DNA from: Anaerolineaceae bacterium
Lineage (GTDB): Bacteria > Chloroflexota > Anaerolineae > Anaerolineales > Anaerolineaceae
DNA: 47,454 nt
Reading direction: 5' to 3'
NCBI GenBank assembly: GCA_017417055.1
Contig: JAFPZX010000069.1
Location: 1-47,454 of the forward strand
The position numbers and the translations under genes were made by a program. Positions 42,928 through 47,454 of the stretch are shown here, piece after piece. Position 1 is the stretch's first letter; the number at the start of each line of letters is the position of its first letter. Under the pieces are notes generated by a model. That model was not told the DNA's origin. It was given only the letters and a program-made list of their open reading frames with translations, and did no database searches.

Positions 42928-44400
42928 TTAGAAAGGGTTCTCAGTCGGATAAGGCAGAGACTTCGGCTGGTTGTAGGCGATATCCGCAACACCCAGGAAC
43001 TTGAAAACCTCAAACAGCGCTTTGCCGTGATGACCAAAGGCCACTGCACCGTGATGCGGGTAGCGCTTCTGGATCAGGACGTGGCGATAGAAGCGGCCCA
43101 TCTCATGGATCGCAAAGACGCCGATACCGCCGAAGCTGGTAGTCGCAACCGGCAGCACTTCACCCTGAGCGATATAGGCGCGGAGTGTTCCTTCCGAGTC
43201 GCATTGCAGACGGAAGAAGGTGATATCACCAGCTTCAATGTCGCCTTCAAGCGTGCCGCGGGTAAAGTCGGGATCAGAACCGGCAGGTTCCAGCAGACGG
43301 TGCTGGATCAGCTGATATTTGATTGCCCTGTCGCCGCACATCTTGCAGGTCGGCGTGTTGCCGCAGTGGAAGCCCATGAAGGTATCCGTTAGCGCATAGT
43401 TAAACTTCCCCTTGATTTGGGATTCCCACATTTTGGCAGGAACGGAATTATTGATATCCAGAATCGTCACAGCGTCCTGAGAGACACAGGCGCCGATATA
43501 TTCAGAAAGTGCGCCATAGATATCCACCTCGCAGCTCACCGGGATACCGCGGGAGGCCAGACGGCTGTTCACGTAGCAGGGTTCAAACCCGAACTGTTCC
43601 GGGAAAGCAGGCCAGCATTTATCGGCAAACGCGACATACTTGCGGGCGCCTTTGTGCGCTTCCGCCCAATCCAGCAGGGTCAATTCAAACTGTGCCATGC
43701 GTTCCAGCATTTCCGGATAGTATTTTCCGGCACCCATTTCCTCTGCCATATCTTTGCAGACATCCGGGATGCGGCTGTCACCGGCATGCGCTTTGTAGGA
43801 AACCAGCAGATCCAGCTCGGAATTCTCCTCAATTTCCACACCCAGCTCATATAAGCCCTTGATCGGCGCATTGCAGGCGAAGAAATCCTGCGGACGCGGG
43901 CCAAAGGTAATGATCTTGAGATTTTTCACACCAATCACCGCACGGGCAATGGGGAGAAATTCCGCGATCATGAGGGAAATATCCTCAGCGGTACCCACCG
44001 GATATTCGGGAATGTATCCCTTCAGGTGGCGCATACCCAAATTGTAGGAGCAGTTCAGCATACCGCAGTAGGCGTCGCCGCGTCCGTTGATGAGGTCGCC
44101 GTCGCCTTCCGCAGCAGCCACAAACATGCAGGGACCGTCAAAATATTTGGCGATCAGTGTCTCCGGCGTTTCCGGACCGAAGTTGCCAAGGAAAACCACC
44201 AGTGCATTGCATCCGGCTGCCTTGACATCTTCCACTGCCTTCAGCATGTCGGCTTCATTTTCCACTGTCACCGGACATTCGTACATTTCACCGGGATAAG
44301 CAGCCTTGATGGCCTGCCGGCGCTGAATCGAAAGCCCAATCGGAAAACAATCACGGCTCACAGCCACAATACCAAGTTTAACTTCAGGGATATTCTGCAT
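42928..44400 (-). CDS. L-fucose/L-arabinose isomerase-family protein
   Basis: 490 residues from the ATG at 44400 (AAGAAGG eight bases upstream; an upstream GTG is less likely). Typical FucI/AraA-like fold: N-terminal Rossmann part (NALVVFLGNFGPETPETLIA), then VSCEVDIYGALSEYIGACVS near 290 with the Glu and Asp metal ligands, and the C-terminal GFHCGNTPTCKM region. Interconverts an aldose and a ketose. In this pectin setting arabinose, fucose or rhamnose-derived sugars are plausible; sequence alone does not decide. No kinase or aldolase is adjacent. Confidence 0.88.
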   Translation of the reverse strand: MQNIPEVKLGIVAVSRDCFPIGLSIQRRQAIKAAYPGEMYECPVTVENEADMLKAVEDVKAAGCNALVVFLGNFGPETPETLIAKYFDGPCMFVAAAEGDGDLINGRGDAYCGMLNCSYNLGMRHLKGYIPEYPVGTAEDISLMIAEFLPIARAVIGVKNLKIITFGPRPQDFFACNAPIKGLYELGVEIEENSELDLLVSYKAHAGDSRIPDVCKDMAEEMGAGKYYPEMLERMAQFELTLLDWAEAHKGARKYVAFADKCWPAFPEQFGFEPCYVNSRLASRGIPVSCEVDIYGALSEYIGACVSQDAVTILDINNSVPAKMWESQIKGKFNYALTDTFMGFHCGNTPTCKMCGDRAIKYQLIQHRLLEPAGSDPDFTRGTLEGDIEAGDITFFRLQCDSEGTLRAYIAQGEVLPVATTSFGGIGVFAIHEMGRFYRHVLIQKRYPHHGAVAFGHHGKALFEVFKFLGVADIAYNQPKSLPYPTENPF

Positions 44401-44463
44401 GAGATACACCTTCTTCTCAAAAAATTGTATCTTTATTGTAATCGAATTTGTAATTTAAGGGGA

Positions 44464-44624
44464 TAGGTTTCAGGTTTCAGACTTCGGGTTTCACAGGTTT
44501 TGTGTCAAATGTCAGGTTTTAGGTTATAGAGTATAGTACATAGATGAACATGGTTAAATATACCAAGCGCCAAGAGACTTACTGCTATCATCTAATACCT
44601 AACACCTGAAACCTGACACCTTAA
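44464..44624. repeat. Inverted heptamer arrays, TTCAGGT type, after the esterase gene
   Basis: 44464-44500: degenerate TTCAGGT, TTCAGAC, TTCGGGT. 44595-44622: ACCTAAC, ACCTGAA, ACCTGAC, ACCTTA. Same sequence family as the arrays at 1241-1350, 43 kb away. The right arm ends next to the TAA of the esterase gene. About 85 bases of unrelated sequence form the loop. Confidence 0.75.
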
Positions 44625-45386
44625 TTACAAATAACCCTTGCGGGAAAGATGATCCAAAAAATAAGGCAGCTGCTTGCGCCACCAGGGCCAGTCGTGATTC
44701 ACGTCATATCCCCAGTAGTCAGACCAATGCGGGATGCCCTTTTCCGTCATTACGCGGTCCAGCTCACGGGTGCTGTAGAGCAGTTCATCTTCCCAGGCAC
44801 CCTGCCCGACGCAGGTGATGATGTGACTGTGACTGTACAGCTCCATCCAGGGATGGTCCAGCGGCATGTTAGGCAGGAAATGCAGCGGAGAATTGGCATA
44901 AACCAGGTCGTCGCAGTACTCATGGAAAAAGGCCTGCGCATTATAAACACCGCTGAGTCCCACCAGGCAGTCAAAAAGATCCGGACGGCGAAAGAAGAAA
45001 TTCGCGGCATGGGTTGCGCCCATGCTGCATCCGGTGGTCATAGCCTTTTTACCATCACCGGTATACTCCGGCAGGAGTTCATCCACCACATAATGGAACC
45101 AGAGCTCCTGCAGTTCAATGCGGGCACGCGAGTCACCCCAGGCATCCCAGGTTTCGGAGTCAATTCCATCGACACAAATCAGGAACATCTGTCCGGATTC
45201 GATCCAGGGACGAGCACACTCCACCATACCGAAGTTTTTGAAATCCCAGTGCCGGCCGCTCTGCGGCGGGAAAGCCAGACAAACCCTGCTGCGGTCAATA
45301 TCCGAAGGCGTGTCTGCCCGGAAGACACCGCATTCCATATCCCTTCCGAGTATGGTGCTGTACCGCCGCGGATATTCTTCCCTCAT
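44625..45386 (-). CDS. Esterase D-like alpha/beta hydrolase
   Basis: 253 residues. Nucleophile elbow TTGCSMGATHAANFF near 117, FLICVDGIDSETWDAWGD near 68 (oxyanion side), and a C-terminal GYDVNHDWPWWRKQLPYFL with the catalytic His. Resembles esterase D/feruloyl-esterase-like folds. No signal peptide. Start overlaps the stop of the ATP-grasp gene (ATGA), so the two work together. Substrate not known. Confidence 0.88.
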   Translation of the reverse strand: MREEYPRRYSTILGRDMECGVFRADTPSDIDRSRVCLAFPPQSGRHWDFKNFGMVECARPWIESGQMFLICVDGIDSETWDAWGDSRARIELQELWFHYVVDELLPEYTGDGKKAMTTGCSMGATHAANFFFRRPDLFDCLVGLSGVYNAQAFFHEYCDDLVYANSPLHFLPNMPLDHPWMELYSHSHIITCVGQGAWEDELLYSTRELDRVMTEKGIPHWSDYWGYDVNHDWPWWRKQLPYFLDHLSRKGYL

Positions 45387-46588
45387 GCGTTCTCCTTCCG
45401 TGCCTGAACAAACTGCATGAATTCATAAACTTCTTCTTCGCTGTAGGCATGAGCGGTGTAGCTCACGCTGCCCATAGTCGCCCAGGTTACTTCCGGACGG
45501 CGTTCATACATGACGATGCGGTCACCGTATTTCGCCATGATCTCTTCATGGCTATGTTCATACTCAAACAGGTATTCTTTCCGTCCCGCATAGACGCACC
45601 AATGATGGTCTTCACTTTCCGGTAACAGGCGTTTGTCATAAGTGACCATATCCGCCCAGATCTGGAAAACATCCGTGGAATGGGCATAATTCATCATATC
45701 CGGGGTCGAACCACCGGCAGGACGCATGTTGACTTCCAGCCCGACATAGTCCCCAACTTCGCCCAAACCCTCGCGGGCTTTGGTCATCTTGAAAAATTCC
45801 AGATGGACAAAACGGCTGCGTACGTTGAAGGATTTCAGCGCAGCCCGTCCCAGTTTTTTGAGTTCATCCGGTACCGCTGCACCGGTGAAATATCCCAGAT
45901 CCAGGTCTTTATTGACAATATCCGCAATGGAAGGCGGCCAGGAAGTCATGGATTCATAAAGCGGCTCGCAGTGGGAATCTACAATGGCGTCATAAGAAAA
46001 GATGTTGCCTTCCACGAATTCTTCGATGAGGTAGGGAACATCCGGTTTGATGCGGAAGAATTCTTTCAGGTCGTCTTCGTTTTCCAGTTTCCAGGTGTTG
46101 GCCGCACCCACACCGACATCCGGTTTGGCGATCATCGGATAGCCGCCGTTCCGCGTAATAAAATTCTTCGCGGAGCGGATGGTGCTGACGTGATGACAGC
46201 GGGCCGTCGGGATTCCCGCGGCAGCATAATGCGGTTTCATGGAGGATTTGTGCTTCCATTCGCTGATCTCATCTGCCTGTACGCCGGTGGTGATATGAAA
46301 ATCCGTACGCAGCTGAGCGTCCTGCACAAGCCAGTATTCATTGTTGGATTCCAACCAATCGATCTTGCCGTATCGATAAGCGAAATAAGCAACTGCGCGG
46401 TAAACCTGGTCATAGTTGCCGAGATCATCAACCTTATAATATTCGGTCAATGCATTTTTCAGGTTCCAGTCCAGACTGTCGTAAGAGGAATCGCCGATCC
46501 CGAGGACGTTCACGCCGTTCCTGCGCAGCCGGTCACAGAACAGCCAGTAGGTTTGCGGAAATTGCGGTGAGACAAAAATAAAGTTCAT
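45383..46588 (-). CDS. ATP-grasp ligase of unknown substrate
   Basis: 401 residues from the ATG at 46588 (AGGAA upstream). Pre-ATP-grasp domain: NFIFVSPQFPQTYWLFCDRL and NVLGIGDSSYDSL; ATP-grasp fold: FITRNGGYPMIAKPDVGVGA (nucleotide Lys), YLIEEFVEGNIFSYDAIVDS, and metal-binding GLEVNMRPAGGSTPDM. Related to carboxylate-amine ligases of the biotin carboxylase/PurK superfamily. It forms an ATGA-coupled pair with the esterase. Substrates unknown. Confidence 0.9.
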   Translation of the reverse strand: MNFIFVSPQFPQTYWLFCDRLRRNGVNVLGIGDSSYDSLDWNLKNALTEYYKVDDLGNYDQVYRAVAYFAYRYGKIDWLESNNEYWLVQDAQLRTDFHITTGVQADEISEWKHKSSMKPHYAAAGIPTARCHHVSTIRSAKNFITRNGGYPMIAKPDVGVGAANTWKLENEDDLKEFFRIKPDVPYLIEEFVEGNIFSYDAIVDSHCEPLYESMTSWPPSIADIVNKDLDLGYFTGAAVPDELKKLGRAALKSFNVRSRFVHLEFFKMTKAREGLGEVGDYVGLEVNMRPAGGSTPDMMNYAHSTDVFQIWADMVTYDKRLLPESEDHHWCVYAGRKEYLFEYEHSHEEIMAKYGDRIVMYERRPEVTWATMGSVSYTAHAYSEEEVYEFMQFVQARKENA

Positions 46589-46618
46589 AATTCGTTCCTG
46601 CAAAAAAATATCGCACCT

Positions 46619-46647
46619 ATTATACCACGGGACAGCAAGAACCGTAA
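46619..46647 (-). promoter_or_regulatory. Candidate promoter for the ATP-grasp/esterase pair
   Basis: Perfect TATAAT (46619-46624 on the minus strand) with TTACGG 17 bases upstream (46642-46647), 30 bases ahead of the ATG. The -35 match is weak. Confidence 0.4.
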
Positions 46648-46742
46648 ATTATCTGACCGGTTCCGTTCTGTTTTTCAAATGGAAGGGTTACTGTTCACGG
46701 TGTTGCCAGAATGTACCCCATGCCCTGTTAGAATTTACAGAT

Positions 46743-47454
46743 TCAATAGGGTCGGAGAAGCATTGAATAAACCTTATACCTGCGGCAATAGAACGGATCA
46801 TTCAGAAGTTCTCTGACCTCTGTCCAACCCCAGGGATGATCCTCCAATTTCCAGCGAACTTCCCTTTCGATATAAGGATTGATCAGTTCCTCCGGTTCAG
46901 GCGGTTCAGGATTTGAATTTTGATTTTGTTCATCCTGTTTTTCAGTTTTGTTTTCTTCAGTATTCCGGGCCTGATCCTGATTTTCGTTTCCTGTTGTTGG
47001 CTTTGTTCTCGCTGTTTCTTCCGGGGAATTTGTTTTTGATTCGAATTCAGCGTTTTTATTTTTGTCTGCTTCCTGATTCCCGATTGATTCTGAGTCATCC
47101 TTTGTATTTTCATTTTCTTCCTGACGCTCAATCGATTCTGAGTCATCCTTCGTATTTTTTATTTCTTCCTGACTCTCAATCGCTTCTGAGTCATCCTTTG
47201 TATTTTTGATTTCTTCCTGACTCTCAATCGATTCCGCAACAAATTCCTGATTTTCAGTTTCAATCGTTTCAACTTTTGATTCATCATAAGAAGTTTCATT
47301 CGCCGCTTCCGGAAGGTTTTCGCCGCTTTCCGTCTCATTTTGCGCGGCATCAACAGTTCCGTTCAAGCGGGCAGCGCTCTTACGGCCGGCTTTAGAACCA
47401 TCAGACAAAGACCCGGCAGAACGGGAAGCGGCTGAATCATAGGAAGAAAACGCC
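46743..47454 (-). CDS. Acidic repeat protein, 5' end outside window
   Basis: The frame is open to the window edge, so the N-terminus is missing. Visible part: a Ser/Ala/Gly-rich stretch, then a strongly acidic region with about three and a half 16-residue repeats (units such as ESIESQEEIKNTKDDS), then Asn/Gln/Glu-rich sequence and a folded-looking C-terminal tail of ~45 residues (EREVRWKLEDHPWGWTEVRE, ending FYCRRYKVYSMLLRPY). No family recognised. Probably a disordered acidic linker with a short globular end. No start is called; the frame has only a TTG at 47408. Confidence 0.7.
   Translation of the reverse strand, partial: AFSSYDSAASRSAGSLSDGSKAGRKSAARLNGTVDAAQNETESGENLPEAANETSYDESKVETIETENQEFVAESIESQEEIKNTKDDSEAIESQEEIKNTKDDSESIERQEENENTKDDSESIGNQEADKNKNAEFESKTNSPEETARTKPTTGNENQDQARNTEENKTEKQDEQNQNSNPEPPEPEELINPYIEREVRWKLEDHPWGWTEVRELLNDPFYCRRYKVYSMLLRPY
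47085..47236. repeat. 48-base tandem repeat inside the acidic protein gene
   Basis: About three 48-base units, each encoding 16 residues. Units differ by a few bases, e.g. TCTGAGTCATCCTTTGTATT versus TCTGAGTCATCCTTCGTATT. Length should vary among strains. Confidence 0.85.

Noticed and set aside
1241-44624. CRISPR array
   Set aside because: The repeats are only 7 bases with no spacers, and no cas gene is present.
1-47454. tRNA, rRNA or integrase-bounded island
   Set aside because: No tRNA-like cloverleaf, rRNA sequence or integrase was seen; gene loss and repeats do not by themselves mark an island.

Overview
The window looks like a chromosomal segment from an anaerobic, pectin-using member of the Clostridia, probably a gut or rumen bacterium. 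This rests on gene content: LplA/B/C-type sugar importer, DUF5688-like and Rpn-like proteins, BrnT/BrnA, many GNAT enzymes and many c-di-GMP proteins. No rRNA or marker gene is present to fix the taxon. The two export signals I can inspect (the solute-binding protein and a decayed metal-binding protein) lack a lipobox, which is odd for a monoderm.

Layout. 1-6.1 kb: an MgtC-like membrane protein, a diguanylate cyclase, a FIST/HD-GYP protein and an acidic hypothetical protein, separated by repeat-rich spacers. 6.2-7.7 kb: a gene graveyard (znuA-like and Rpn-like remnants). 7.8-11.5 kb: a GH4 alpha-galacturonidase with the CHEV motif, a divergent AraC-type regulator and a GH105 unsaturated uronyl hydrolase. 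11.5-14.3 kb: TetR and acetyltransferase remnants, then a hydrolase-GNAT fusion, a YoaP-like protein and a GNAT. 14.3-25.2 kb: one long minus-strand block that reads S-component-like protein, LplB, LplC, solute-binding protein, two small membrane proteins, MsmX-type ATPase, two more small membrane proteins, GH28 polygalacturonase and an SGNH esterase. 25.5-30.2 kb, plus strand: Cache-GGDEF cyclase overlapping a pectin methylesterase, a GNAT, an orphan Phd-like antitoxin and a membrane-anchored family II pyrophosphatase. 30.4-36.5 kb: ferredoxin-type aldo/keto reductase, DUF5688-like protein, a decayed ATPase, a sugar-phosphate isomerase, BrnT/BrnA and an AAA/PD-(D/E)XK protein. 36.7-41.3 kb: uxaC, uxaA and uxaB. 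41.6-47.4 kb: an unknown protein, an L-fucose/L-arabinose isomerase-family protein, an esterase/ATP-grasp pair and a partial acidic repeat protein.

Together the genes describe uptake of pectin oligosaccharides and their breakdown inside the cell. LplA/B/C and the ATPase import methylated or acetylated oligogalacturonides. PME, the SGNH esterase, GH28, GH105 and LplD (none with a visible signal peptide) reduce them to galacturonate. UxaC, UxaB and UxaA carry galacturonate through tagaturonate and altronate to 2-keto-3-deoxygluconate. KdgK and KdgA are not in the window. A diguanylate cyclase with a sensory domain is physically coupled to the methylesterase and divergent from the importer, so pectin use may be tied to c-di-GMP signalling.

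Two features stand out. First, seven genes end directly in or against arrays of degenerate 7-base tandem repeats, most with an inverted partner array a short distance downstream; in four cases the stop codon lies in the first repeat unit. Second, four unrelated-looking small proteins, each predicted to cross the membrane four times, flank the sugar-importer ATPase in the same operon and have no function I recognise.
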